DNA of 10,844 bases from Flavobacteriaceae bacterium (GCA_947377425.1 CANCFZ010000065.1:1-10844); one strand, 5' to 3'. Shown: positions 1 to 7,181, numbered from the stretch's first letter. The notes: generated by a model from the letters alone, not told the origin. Program-made: numbers and translations.

Positions 1-809
1 TTTTGTTGCTCCAAAGGATAATAACTCGTTTTATCATTCAATCCAAGCGGAACATATTCTGTAATGGTAAACGTATTTTCATCATATTCGATAGCAACAT
101 CATCTTGCGCCGAATAAAACAGTTTCACTTGTTCGTTAATTAACTCAATGTCAACTCTTGAAAAATACGTTTTATCACGAATTTTTTTCGGAATTCCAGC
201 CCAACAAATCACAAATAACTCCTTAAAAACTTTATACTTAGAAGGCATGTCTTTGTGACGATTATTTACAAAATCAATTACACCATCAAGTGTGTGTTCA
301 ATACTATTTCTAGAATTATTTTCAATACTAATTACCGTTTCAATATTTTGTTTTGTGTACGGAATTTTATCTTCCGTAGGAATAGAATTACTGCCACGAC
401 GAACAAAAACAGTATTGGCTAAAATAGTATGAATGTTTTTTTTGAAATAAGAAGTTTTAGATTTTGGCTTAATTGTCACCAAACCAATAACTTTATCTTT
501 TGGTAAATTAGGAAAAGGCACATTTTCATATTGAATCTTAGGCGGATTTTCCAAAAAAGCATTCACTAAATTCTGAATCCGACTGTCGTCAAAAAAATCG
601 TCGCCAGTAATTTCATTATCCTGATCTTCAACGCCAACAACAATATAAGAATTGTTAGAGGGATTAGAATTAGATAAAGCGCAAATGTGTTTTAAAAATT
701 TTGCCTTTCCTTCCTTTGTATGCAAATTCAACTGTCGCTTCTTGTCATAAAAACTACTCTCATCGTTGTGAGCAAGTAGGTTCTTGATAAGTAGGCGTTT
801 GTTTATCAT
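1..809 (-). CDS. Schlafen/AlbA_2-domain putative ATP-binding protein, 3' end outside window
   Basis: Reading the minus strand from ATG at 809-807 gives 269 codons without a stop up to the window edge, so the C-terminus is missing. Residues 17-62 have the AlbA_2/Schlafen layout: an acidic/Lys segment (ESSFYDKKRQL), a helix ending in ALSNSNP, and a strand-turn YIVVGVEDQDNEITG. A later segment at residues 134-145 (VFVRRGSNSIPT) matches the conserved (Y/F)VRxGSxxxP motif of the family. Family members are usually annotated as ATP-binding proteins or putative transcriptional regulators; the biochemical role of this one is unknown. It lies 74 bp downstream of the aldo/keto reductase gene on the same strand, so the two may be co-transcribed, though that gap is repeat-filled and no terminator is visible. 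The start is chosen because the family-like N-terminus begins there and a repeat tract lies directly upstream. Family call fairly sure, function unsure. Confidence 0.8.
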   Translation of the reverse strand, partial: MINKRLLIKNLLAHNDESSFYDKKRQLNLHTKEGKAKFLKHICALSNSNPSNNSYIVVGVEDQDNEITGDDFFDDSRIQNLVNAFLENPPKIQYENVPFPNLPKDKVIGLVTIKPKSKTSYFKKNIHTILANTVFVRRGSNSIPTEDKIPYTKQNIETVISIENNSRNSIEHTLDGVIDFVNNRHKDMPSKYKVFKELFVICWAGIPKKIRDKTYFSRVDIELINEQVKLFYSAQDDVAIEYDENTFTITEYVPLGLNDKTSYYPLEQQ

Positions 810-816
810 AGTTAAG

Positions 817-844
817 TACGATTTACAAAGTACAAAGTACAAGA
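817..844. repeat. Heptamer array, consensus TACAAAG, in the gap before the Schlafen-like gene
   Basis: TAC recurs in perfect 7-bp steps at 817, 824, 831 and 838; the units at 824-830 and 831-837 are both exactly TACAAAG. On the gene-sense (minus) strand this is CTTTGTA, ending about 8 bp from the ATG at 809. The rest of the gap continues the pattern loosely (TACTTCA at 863-869, AACTTCA at 870-876), so the 74-bp spacer is largely repeat-derived. TACTTTG on the minus strand is close to the flavobacterial -7 promoter element TAnnTTTG but one base short, so I do not call a promoter. Confidence 0.75.
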
Positions 845-883
845 TTTTTTCCTCGTATTTAGTACTTCAAACTTCATGAGTTT

Positions 884-1750
884 TTAAGGCACTTCATTCC
901 CTATACTTTCGCTCCAAATGGCAAACCAATCTAATTGATCTAAATCTAATTCAACAGCTTTCATTAATTGCTGAATTCTGGCAATATTTACAGTTCCGGC
1001 TACAGGTAAAATTCTTGATGGATGTTTTAAAATCCAAGCCAATAAAATTGTATCCGAACCAACCTCATATTTTTCAACCAATTGCACTAGCAGTTTTTTT
1101 AATCTTCGCGTTTGGTCAATGTCTTCACGAAAAACAGTTCCAAGCGGATTCCAACTCATCGGAATAATATCATGAATTTTCATGTAATCTAAACTTCCGT
1201 CCAACATAGCTTGATGATGTGTTGCCGAAAACTGAATTTGATTGTAACTAATTTCAGTTTTTTGAAGAATTAATTCCGTTTGAGATGAAGTAAAATTCGA
1301 TAATCCAAAATCAATAATTTTCCCTTCTGTTTTTAGTTTTTCAACCGCTTCGGCAATTTCATCAGCTACCATTAACGGACTCGGACGATGCAAAAGTAAC
1401 ACATCTAAATAATCAGTTTGGAGATTTTTTAAGGAGTTTTCAACCGACCAAATAATGTAATCTTTAGAATAATCGTAGTGTTTGACTCTATTTGGTCTTC
1501 CATTGGTCATTTGGATGCCGCATTTAGAAATCAGTTGCAATCGATTTCTTGCAATTTTGCTTTCGCCAAATGCTTTTCCAAATTGCGATTCTGTAGTGTA
1601 ACCACCATAAATATCGGCATGGTCAAAAGTGGTGATTTTATTTTCAATACAGATATTGATTAAATGAGCCATTTCTGAAGTGGAGAGATTTTTATCCCAA
1701 ACTCCCCAATTCATAGTTCCTGCAATAATCGGTGATAATGAAGTTTTCAT
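884..1750 (-). CDS. Aldo/keto reductase, YdhF-like
   Basis: Complete 288-residue protein, the usual length for a single-domain (beta/alpha)8 NAD(P)H-dependent oxidoreductase. The start fits the family (SPIIAGTMNWG). The catalytic tetrad is intact: Asp43 and Tyr48 in the segment FDHADIYGGY, Lys76 in LISKCGI, and His121 in LLLHRP. Cofactor-site segments follow: GLSNF near 149, SWNPLGT near 199, and ILPVAGTVNIARIQQL near 247-262, the loop that usually binds the NADPH 2'-phosphate. The C-terminal IGNEVP is typical of the E. coli YdhF-like subgroup. Probably a cytosolic NADPH-dependent carbonyl reductase; the substrate cannot be read from sequence. The gene is divergent from the Bat cluster and may be the first of two minus-strand genes. 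Nothing suggests a functional link with the Bat genes. Confidence 0.93.
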   Translation of the reverse strand: MKTSLSPIIAGTMNWGVWDKNLSTSEMAHLINICIENKITTFDHADIYGGYTTESQFGKAFGESKIARNRLQLISKCGIQMTNGRPNRVKHYDYSKDYIIWSVENSLKNLQTDYLDVLLLHRPSPLMVADEIAEAVEKLKTEGKIIDFGLSNFTSSQTELILQKTEISYNQIQFSATHHQAMLDGSLDYMKIHDIIPMSWNPLGTVFREDIDQTRRLKKLLVQLVEKYEVGSDTILLAWILKHPSRILPVAGTVNIARIQQLMKAVELDLDQLDWFAIWSESIGNEVP

Positions 1751-1920
1751 GTGTTTTCTATTAAAAAGTTTAAAATTACTAAAACAAAATCATAAATCAT
1801 CCTTAAAAATAGGATTTGAATGTAAGTTTTAACGCATTATTAACATTCTATTTGTGTTAAAATCTTCAATTTTGAAATGTTAAATTTTTGAACCAAAATA
1901 GTAGCATAAAAATAGAACTT
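1751..1920. promoter_or_regulatory. Divergent intergenic region expected to hold promoters for the reductase gene and the Bat cluster
   Basis: A very AT-rich, non-coding stretch between divergent starts, and the only place upstream of the Bat cluster where a promoter can lie. Near-matches to the Bacteroidota -7 element TAnnTTTG are CAATTTTG at 1867-1874 (plus strand, 46 bp before the moxR ATG) and TGATTTTG on the minus strand (1792-1785, 35 bp before the reductase ATG). Neither has a convincing TTG -33 element at the usual 17-23 bp spacing, so the exact promoters are unresolved. An in-frame TTG at 1888 could extend MoxR by 11 residues but is judged to be untranslated leader. Confidence 0.4.
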
Positions 1921-2925
1921 ATGGAAGAAAATGTTGCCGCTTTAGACATTAGAGCAATCAATGAAAAAATTGAAAGAGAAAGTGCTTTTATAGACTTACT
2001 TACTATGGAAATGAACAAAGTAATTGTAGGTCAAAAACACATGGTTGAACGATTGTTAATAGGACTTTTGGGTCAAGGTCACATTTTGCTTGAAGGCGTT
2101 CCTGGTTTGGCAAAAACATTAGCTATTAATACGCTGTCACAAGCCATTCATGGTAGCTTTAGCAGAATTCAGTTTACACCAGATTTATTGCCTGCCGATG
2201 TTATTGGAACTATGATTTATAACATTAAAGCCAACGAATTCTCTATTAAAAAAGGACCAATTTTCGCCAATTTTGTCCTTGCAGATGAGATTAATCGTGC
2301 GCCTGCCAAAGTTCAATCGGCTTTGTTAGAAGCTATGCAAGAAAAACAAGTGACTATTGGCGATACAACTTTCAAATTAGATCGACCTTTTTTGGTTCTT
2401 GCTACTCAAAATCCAATTGAACAAGAAGGAACTTATCCGTTGCCCGAAGCTCAAGTTGATAGATTTATGCTAAAAACAGTTATCGAATATCCAAAAATGG
2501 ATGAAGAACGTATGGTAATTCGTCAAAACTTAAAAGGCGCTTATGAAAAAGTAAATCAAGTAGTTTCGGTTGACCAAATTCTTCGCGCTCAAGAAGCTGT
2601 TCGTGAAGTATACATGGATGAAAAAATCGAAAAATATATTTTAGATATTGTTTTTGCTACTCGTTTTCCAGAAAAATATAAATTAGAAAATCTAAAACCA
2701 TTAATTAGTTTTGGAGCATCACCTCGTGGAAGTATCAATTTAGCCGTTGCTGCCAAATGTTATGCTTTTATCAAACGTCGTGGCTATGTAATTCCAGAAG
2801 ATGTTCGCGCCGTTGTTCACGATGTATTGCGTCACAGAATCGGAATCACGTATGAAGCCGAAGCCGAAAACATCACTTCTGTTGACATCATCAACAAAAT
2901 CGTAAACGAAATAGAGGTTCCTTAA
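1921..2925 (+). CDS. moxR: MoxR-family AAA+ ATPase
   Basis: A 334-residue cytosolic AAA+ ATPase, normal length for the MoxR family. Motifs are intact: Walker A GVPGLAKT (59-66), Walker B FVLADEINRA (118-127, Asp122/Glu123), sensor 1 around Asn164 in ATQNPIEQEG, a candidate arginine finger at Arg181 (VDRF), and sensor 2 Arg269 in GASPRGS. The N-terminal helical segment (MEEN to about 33) is typical of the Bacteroidota members. ATG 1921 is preferred over the in-frame TTG at 1888, because the extra 11 residues look like an AT-rich leader and family proteins start near MEEN. MoxR ATPases usually act with a VWA-domain partner encoded next to them; here DUF58, BatA and BatB follow on the same strand. 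First gene of the putative Bat operon. Confidence 0.96.
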   Translation: MEENVAALDIRAINEKIERESAFIDLLTMEMNKVIVGQKHMVERLLIGLLGQGHILLEGVPGLAKTLAINTLSQAIHGSFSRIQFTPDLLPADVIGTMIYNIKANEFSIKKGPIFANFVLADEINRAPAKVQSALLEAMQEKQVTIGDTTFKLDRPFLVLATQNPIEQEGTYPLPEAQVDRFMLKTVIEYPKMDEERMVIRQNLKGAYEKVNQVVSVDQILRAQEAVREVYMDEKIEKYILDIVFATRFPEKYKLENLKPLISFGASPRGSINLAVAAKCYAFIKRRGYVIPEDVRAVVHDVLRHRIGITYEAEAENITSVDIINKIVNEIEVP

Positions 2926-2950
2926 TCTTTTTTCTTTAAAAAAAACTTAG

Positions 2951-2970
2951 TGCCTTTGCGCCTTTGTGGC
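2951..2970 (+). repeat. Octamer repeat (N)GCCTTTG just upstream of the DUF58 start
   Basis: Two adjacent 8-bp units, TGCCTTTG (2951-2958) and CGCCTTTG (2959-2966), followed by a partial unit TGGC. From memory, similar CTTTGCG-type octamer tracts are common in intergenic DNA of flavobacteria. The tract is open in the DUF58 frame, so automated callers may start that gene at GTG 2950 and add nine repeat-derived residues. The real start is more likely ATG 2977, seven bases past the tract. Confidence 0.65.
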
Positions 2971-2976
2971 AAAATC

Positions 2977-3843
2977 ATGGAAACAAAAGACTTACTAAAA
3001 AAAGTTCGTAAAATAGAAATCAAAACCCGAAGATTGAGCGATCATATCTTTTCGGGTGAATATCATACGTCGTTTAAAGGACGCGGAATGACATTTTCTG
3101 AAGTGCGTCAATACCAATTTGGCGATGATATTCGTGCCATCGATTGGAATGTTACTGCTCGTTACAACGAACCTTATGTGAAAGTCTTTGAAGAAGAACG
3201 CGAATTAACCATGATGTTAATGGTTGATATTTCGGGCTCAGAAAGTTTTGGAACTAAAAATCAATTAAAGAGTGAAATTGTAACTGAAATTGCTGCAACA
3301 ATGGCATTTTCGGCTACACAAAATAATGATAAAATTGGTTTGATTTTATTTTCGGATGCCATTGAATTGTACATTCCGCCAAAGAAAGGAAAATCTCATG
3401 TGTTGCGAATTATTCGTGAGTTAATAGAGTTTCAACCTAAAAGCAAAAAAACCGATTTGTCACAAGCATTGAAGTTTTTATCGGCTACACAAAAGAAAAA
3501 AGCAATCGTGTTTATGATTTCCGATTTTATGTGTGATGATGATTACGAAAAAACATTAAAAATAGCAGGAAAAAAGCACGATATCACTGGTATTCGTGTG
3601 TATGATATTCGCGAAGAAAAAATGCCAAACATAGGAATGGTTGAAATGGAAGATGCCGAATCGGGAGAAATTATGATTGTTGATACAAGTTCAAAAAATA
3701 TTCGAATGAACTATGAGAAAAAGTATCAAGAAAAAGTAAATTATTTTAAAGATATTTTTTCAAAATGCGGTTCAGGAACTGTAAATACGCGTGTTGACGA
3801 AAGTTATGTAACCAAATTATTAGGGTATTTTAAATCGAGATGA
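2977..3843 (+). CDS. DUF58-domain protein with VWA-like fold, MoxR partner
   Basis: A 288-residue protein with no signal peptide or TM segment, so probably cytosolic or peripheral. The DUF58 signature is clear: GRGMTFSEVRQYQFGDDIRAIDWNVTARY (about 35-63), with the invariant IDW. A VWA-like domain follows with a complete apparent MIDAS set: DISGS (Asp84, Ser86, Ser88), a Thr159 in KKTDL, and Asp183 in ISDFM, expected to bind a divalent metal. Start ATG 2977 is chosen over upstream GTG 2950 because the extra nine codons are an intergenic octamer repeat and flavobacterial homologues begin METKDLL (from memory). It lies 51 bp after moxR, the classic MoxR-DUF58 pair. The stop at 3841-3843 is directly followed by the left arm of the inverted repeat described below. 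Confidence 0.93.
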   Translation: METKDLLKKVRKIEIKTRRLSDHIFSGEYHTSFKGRGMTFSEVRQYQFGDDIRAIDWNVTARYNEPYVKVFEEERELTMMLMVDISGSESFGTKNQLKSEIVTEIAATMAFSATQNNDKIGLILFSDAIELYIPPKKGKSHVLRIIRELIEFQPKSKKTDLSQALKFLSATQKKKAIVFMISDFMCDDDYEKTLKIAGKKHDITGIRVYDIREEKMPNIGMVEMEDAESGEIMIVDTSSKNIRMNYEKKYQEKVNYFKDIFSKCGSGTVNTRVDESYVTKLLGYFKSR

Positions 3844-3881
3844 TGATTTCAGATTGAAGATTAACGATTTTTGATTTCAGA
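3844..3881 (+). repeat. Left arm of inverted repeat, heptamers TTNNNGA
   Basis: Starts immediately after the DUF58 stop codon. From 3847 to 3881 it consists of five heptamers of form TTNNNGA (TTTCAGA, TTGAAGA and so on). The 30-bp part 3852-3881 is the exact reverse complement of 4330-4359 and of 4434-4463. The order of the variable bases is preserved, so the arms are copies of one sequence and not independent low-complexity tracts. In the polycistronic mRNA the arms could form a long stem. Confidence 0.9.
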
Positions 3882-3901
3882 TTTTAATTAAAAAAACAGC
3901 C

Positions 3902-4261
3902 ATGAATAAACAAGAATTAGAAGATAGATTGATAGATTTTGCAGCTATAATAATTGTAGTAGCAAGTAAATTTGAAAAAAACTATGCGGGAAATCATCTT
4001 GCAGGACAAATTATCAGATCTGGAACTTCTCCAGCTTTAAATTACGGCGAGGCTCAAAGTGCAGAAAGCACAAAAGATTTTATTCATAAAATGGGAATTT
4101 GTTTGAAAGAATTAAGAGAAAGTTTCGTTTGTCTAAAAATTATTGAAAAGGCAAGTTTAACAAATGATTTAGATAATTTGGTTATTGCTAAAAAAGAAGT
4201 GAATGAATTGATCTCAATTTTTGTATCAAGTATTAAAACAGCAAAAAATAATCTAAAATAA
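3902..4261 (+). CDS. Four-helix-bundle protein, 23S rRNA intervening-sequence (S23-like) family
   Basis: A 119-residue, mostly helical protein, typical length for this family. The hallmark segment QIIRSGTSPALNYGEAQ is at 36-52, followed by STKDF (56-60) and the helix LKELRES (68-74), matching the family pattern QxxRSxxSxxxNxxE...KDFxxxxxxxLxExxE. The fold is shared with Avd, the accessory protein of diversity-generating retroelements, but no reverse transcriptase, template repeat or variable repeat is present here. The molecular role is unknown; a basic, oligomeric, nucleic-acid-binding bundle is proposed for the family. It sits in the middle of the Bat operon yet has no known role in it, and it is enclosed by inverted repeats. 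ATG 3902 is the only sensible start; the upstream sequence is A-rich with no clear Shine-Dalgarno. Confidence 0.88.
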   Translation: MNKQELEDRLIDFAAIIIVVASKFEKNYAGNHLAGQIIRSGTSPALNYGEAQSAESTKDFIHKMGICLKELRESFVCLKIIEKASLTNDLDNLVIAKKEVNELISIFVSSIKTAKNNLK

Positions 4262-4267
4262 AAAAAT

Positions 4268-4469
4268 ATATAAATCGGAAGATTGATAAAATTTCAAAGT
4301 GAAAGTTATATGTAATCGTTTACGGCACTTCTGAAATCAAAAATCGTTAATCTTCAATCAACAATAAAGAAATATAAATCTGAAGATTGATAAAATTCCA
4401 AAGTGAAAGTTATATGTAATCGTTTACGGCACTTCTGAAATCAAAAATCGTTAATCTTCAATCAAAAAT
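4268..4469 (+). repeat. Two-copy tandem repeat, 104-bp period, after the four-helix-bundle gene
   Basis: Copy 1 (4268-4365) and copy 2 (4372-4469) align without gaps over 98 bp with three differences (4277/4381, 4294/4398, 4362/4466). Each copy contains a unique-looking part, including TGTAATCGTTTACGGCACTT, followed by a heptamer array of form TCNNNAA that is the right arm of the inverted repeat. No ORF crosses it. The high identity suggests a recent duplication. Confidence 0.95.
4330..4359 (-). repeat. Inner right arm of the inverted repeat
   Basis: The perfect 30-bp reverse complement of 3852-3881, lying in the first copy of the tandem repeat. It consists of heptamers TCNNNAA (TCTGAAA, TCAAAAA, TCGTTAA, TCTTCAA). 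Complementarity stops at both ends here, whereas the outer arm extends further. Confidence 0.9.
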
Positions 4470-4471
4470 CA
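4434..4471 (-). repeat. Outer right arm of the inverted repeat, ends one base before the next ATG
   Basis: Contains the same 30-bp core (4434-4463) as the inner arm, and an extra eight bases of which six also match the left arm, for 36 of 38 positions overall. It ends at 4471, one base before the ATG at 4473, so it forms the 5' leader of the following gene. If the stem forms with the left arm, it would lie right against that start codon. Confidence 0.85.
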
Positions 4472-4472
4472 A

Positions 4473-6098
4473 ATGAATTTTAAATTATACATACTATTTC
4501 TATTCACAACAACGCTTTTTGCTCAAAAAGTAACGACTTCTATAGATACAACTCGAAATAAAATTGGAGCCGAGTTCCAATTGACATTAAAAGCATCAGT
4601 AAATAAAAAAGATAAAGTTGTTTTTCCAAAAGCTAAAAATTTTGGCGCTTTAGAAGTGATTGAATCGTATAAGATTGATACGATTAAATCGAATGGCAAA
4701 TATGAATTAATCAAAAAGTATGGGTTAACACAATTTGATTCAGGAAAATATAACATTCCAAGAATTCAAATCTTAATCAACGGAAAACCAAATTTTTCGG
4801 ATAGTTTAAAAGTTGAGGTTAACAATGTAAAAGTCGATACGTTAAAACAAAAAATGTACGATATAAAAGATGTTGCACAAGTTGAAACATCAAGTAATTG
4901 GTGGAAATATGTTTTAGCAATTTTCTTTTTAGTCGCAATTGGATTTGTAGTTTATTGGTTACTAAAAAAATACCAAAATCGTGAAAAACCAGAAGAAATA
5001 GTTTACACATCGCCCATTGAAAAGGCTACTTCTCTTTTACAACAATTAGAATCAAAAGAGCTTTGGCAACGCGGTGAAGTAAAATCTTATTACTCTGAAC
5101 TGACAGATATTGCCAGAAATTATATTGAAGAAGAAATAGAGATTCCAGCTATGGAAAGCACAACTTCTGAACTAATATTTGCTTTAAGAAAAGTGGCGAA
5201 TCAAAAGAAATTAAAACTTTCGGCCGCGACTTTAGAAAACCTTGAAAAAGTGTTAAAACAAGCCGATTTAGTGAAATTTGCCAAAGTAAAACCTTTAGAT
5301 TTTGAAATAGAAGAAGATAAAAAACGAATTTCGAGTTCGATAGTAACTATCCACAAAGCCATTCCAACAGAAGTTGAAAAAGATGATGAATTGGAAGCTT
5401 GGAATGAGCAACAACGTGAATTGGCTCGAATTCAAAAGCTTAAAAAACAAAAACGAGTTCGAATTATTTCAACTATTGGAATTGTTCTTGGTGTGATACT
5501 AATTTCAATACTAGCTTTAATTTATTTTAAAGGATTTGATTACGTAAAAGACAATTTTATTGGTCATCCAACTAAAGAACTAGCCGAAGGCGAATGGGTG
5601 TATAGCGAATATGGAAATCCAGGTATAAAAATAGAAACTCCAAAAGTTTTGAAACGAATGGATGTAACTAAAATTCTTCCAAAAGAGGCGTATGCCGTTT
5701 TAAAAGAGATGCAAATGTTTATCTATGGAAGTATGATGGATTCCTTTAATATAGTAGTTTCTACAGTAAAATATAAAAAAGAAACAGATATAAATTTTGA
5801 TACTGTTCTTGAAGGAAATACCAAAACTTGGGAATCATTAGGCGGACATGAAATCATTTTTAAACAAGAAGATTTCAATACTGATAAAGGAATTACAGGG
5901 GTAAAAGCTTATGGAACGATGACAATGTTAGACAAAATCCAAAACAAAAGTCAGAAGTTATATTATGAAATTTTATTGTTCAAACAAGATGGTGGTTTGC
6001 AAGAAATTATTGTTTCTTATAGAGAAGGTGATGAATATGGAAAGAAAATTCTAGAACGAATCATCAATTCGGTTGAACTTAAAAACGCTCAGGAATAA
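4473..6098 (+). CDS. Bat-operon membrane protein with BatD-like N-terminal half and extra C-terminal periplasmic domain
   Basis: 541 residues. A signal peptide (about 1-18, ending LFAQ) is followed by a beta-rich region (19-140) like the first Ig-like domain of BatD. TM1 is at about 145-164, then a charged helical cytosolic domain (165-329), with the segment IEKATSLLQQLESKELWQRGEVKSYY resembling the cytosolic part of BatD/DUF4381-like proteins. TM2 is at about 330-352 and a C-terminal domain of about 190 residues (353-541) should again be periplasmic; I do not recognise that domain. Flavobacterial Bat operons usually carry an unnamed gene at this place, before batA. The stop overlaps the batA start by one base (TAATG), indicating translational coupling. 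It probably acts as a membrane component of the Bat complex. Topology is inferred from hydrophobicity only. Confidence 0.82.
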   Translation: MNFKLYILFLFTTTLFAQKVTTSIDTTRNKIGAEFQLTLKASVNKKDKVVFPKAKNFGALEVIESYKIDTIKSNGKYELIKKYGLTQFDSGKYNIPRIQILINGKPNFSDSLKVEVNNVKVDTLKQKMYDIKDVAQVETSSNWWKYVLAIFFLVAIGFVVYWLLKKYQNREKPEEIVYTSPIEKATSLLQQLESKELWQRGEVKSYYSELTDIARNYIEEEIEIPAMESTTSELIFALRKVANQKKLKLSAATLENLEKVLKQADLVKFAKVKPLDFEIEEDKKRISSSIVTIHKAIPTEVEKDDELEAWNEQQRELARIQKLKKQKRVRIISTIGIVLGVILISILALIYFKGFDYVKDNFIGHPTKELAEGEWVYSEYGNPGIKIETPKVLKRMDVTKILPKEAYAVLKEMQMFIYGSMMDSFNIVVSTVKYKKETDINFDTVLEGNTKTWESLGGHEIIFKQEDFNTDKGITGVKAYGTMTMLDKIQNKSQKLYYEILLFKQDGGLQEIIVSYREGDEYGKKILERIINSVELKNAQE

Positions 6099-7102
6099 TG
6101 GAAAAAATAACATTTTTAAATCCAGAGTTTTTTTGGTTGTTTGTACTGATTCCAATCGCTGCACTATGGCTTTTTTGGAAAAGAAAACAGCAATCAGCAA
6201 CATTAAAAATTAGTTCAGTTAGCGGATTTAAAACCTCTAAATCAACATTAGCGATAGTAAAACCGTACTTAAATGTATTGCGATTATTGGCTTTAAGTTC
6301 CTTGATAATTGCTTTAGCGCGTCCTAGAACAGTCGACATCAGTAATGAAACCAAAACAACCAAAGGAATCGATATTGTAATGGCAATTGACCTTTCAAGT
6401 AGTATGTTGGCAAAAGATTTGAAACCCAACAGAATGGAAGCCTTAAAAGAAGTCGCCTCTAATTTTGTTGACGCCAGACCAAATGATCGAATTGGGGTAG
6501 TGGTTTATGCGGCCGAAGCTTATACTAAAACACCTGTTACTAGTGATAAAACTATTGTAAAAGAAGCTATTAGAGATATTAAATTCGATAATGTTCTGCA
6601 AGACGGAACAGGAATAGGAATGGGTTTGACTACAGCCGTAAATCGTTTAAAAGACAGCAAAGCCAAAAGTAAAATCATCATTTTATTAACTGATGGTGTA
6701 AATAATTCAGGGTTTATTGAACCAGAAACAGCATCAGATATTGCTAAAGAATATGGTATAAAAGTATATACCATTGGATTGGGTTCAAATGGTATGGCAG
6801 AATTTCCGTATGCTTATGCTCCAAACGGCAAGGATTTTTTATATCGAATGATGCCTGTAGAAATAGATGAACAATTGATGAAAACCATCGCTAAAAACAC
6901 AGGAGGAAAATATTTTAGAGCCAATAGTAATAGCAAATTAGAAAGCATTTACAACGAAATTAATAAGTTGGAAACGACAGAAATTCAGGAGTTGAAATAC
7001 TATGATTATGATGAAAAATACCGACCATTTGTTTGGATTGCTGGAATTTTATTGTTGATAGAAGTATTGTTACGAAACACTATTTTCAGAAGTTTTATAT
7101 AA
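6098..7102 (+). CDS. batA: BatA, membrane-anchored VWA-domain protein
   Basis: 334 residues, normal BatA length. An aerotolerance-regulator N-terminal region carries TM1 (about 11-27) and TM2 (about 60-75, ending in ARPR). The VWA domain runs from about 90 to 285 with a complete MIDAS: DLSSS (Asp98, Ser100, Ser102), Thr171 in DGTGIG, and Asp199 in LLTDG. A C-terminal TM segment lies at about 311-328. In this arrangement the VWA domain, lying between TM2 and TM3, is predicted on one side of the inner membrane, usually taken as periplasmic. ATG 6098 overlaps the preceding stop by one base. BatA is thought to bind partner proteins through the metal site, together with BatB. Its gap to batB is an 84-bp heptamer-built spacer. 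Confidence 0.95.
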   Translation: MEKITFLNPEFFWLFVLIPIAALWLFWKRKQQSATLKISSVSGFKTSKSTLAIVKPYLNVLRLLALSSLIIALARPRTVDISNETKTTKGIDIVMAIDLSSSMLAKDLKPNRMEALKEVASNFVDARPNDRIGVVVYAAEAYTKTPVTSDKTIVKEAIRDIKFDNVLQDGTGIGMGLTTAVNRLKDSKAKSKIIILLTDGVNNSGFIEPETASDIAKEYGIKVYTIGLGSNGMAEFPYAYAPNGKDFLYRMMPVEIDEQLMKTIAKNTGGKYFRANSNSKLESIYNEINKLETTEIQELKYYDYDEKYRPFVWIAGILLLIEVLLRNTIFRSFI

Positions 7103-7104
7103 AA

Positions 7105-7181
7105 AGAAAATAGATAAAAGAATAAAGAGAATAGATTTTATGTTTTTAGACTAAAGCCTAAGACCTAAGACCTAAAACCTA
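7105..7181 (+). repeat. Heptamer array filling the batA-batB spacer
   Basis: From two bases after the batA stop to five bases before the batB start, the sequence can be read in one unbroken 7-bp register: eleven units. The first five begin AGA (AGAAAAT, AGATAAA, AGAATAA, AGAGAAT, AGATTTT). Two units are poorly conserved, and the last four carry CCTA at positions 4-7, including two identical AGACCTA units at 7161-7174. No hairpin or terminator is evident. The array forms the whole batB leader if the operon is read through. Confidence 0.8.

Larger units (their letters stand above)
3844..4471 (+). mobile_element. Putative small inserted element: four-helix-bundle gene between inverted repeats
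   Basis: The whole gap between the DUF58 stop (3843) and the next ATG (4473) is bounded by inverted repeats: 3844-3881 against 4434-4471, 36 of 38 positions complementary, including a perfect 30-bp core. A second copy of the core lies inward at 4330-4359. Inside is one small gene of the 23S rRNA intervening-sequence protein family and a 104-bp-period tandem duplication. No transposase, recombinase or target-site duplication is visible. The arms are themselves heptamer arrays. That it is an insertion is inferred from the boundaries, from the gene having no known tie to the Bat system, and from its family's history of sitting in 23S rRNA inserts. It could instead be an ordinary gene flanked by copies of a common repeat. 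Confidence 0.45.

Noticed and set aside
1888..1920. N-terminal extension of MoxR from TTG 1888
   Set aside because: It adds 11 AT-rich leader-like residues; the family-like N-terminus begins at ATG 1921 and TTG starts are rare here.
2950..2976. GTG start for the DUF58 protein
   Set aside because: The extra nine codons are the intergenic CCTTTG octamer repeat; the protein family starts at the ATG at 2977.
3902..4261. Avd component of a diversity-generating retroelement
   Set aside because: The fold family is the same, but there is no reverse transcriptase and no template/variable repeat pair in the window.
4320..4330. Resemblance of the tandem-repeat core (reverse strand GCCGTAAACGAT) to a conserved 16S rRNA segment
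   Set aside because: Only about 12 bases agree and the flanks do not continue as rRNA; most likely chance.
4268..4469. CRISPR array
   Set aside because: Only two long copies (98 bp, 104-bp period) with almost no spacer; not a repeat-spacer pattern and no cas genes.
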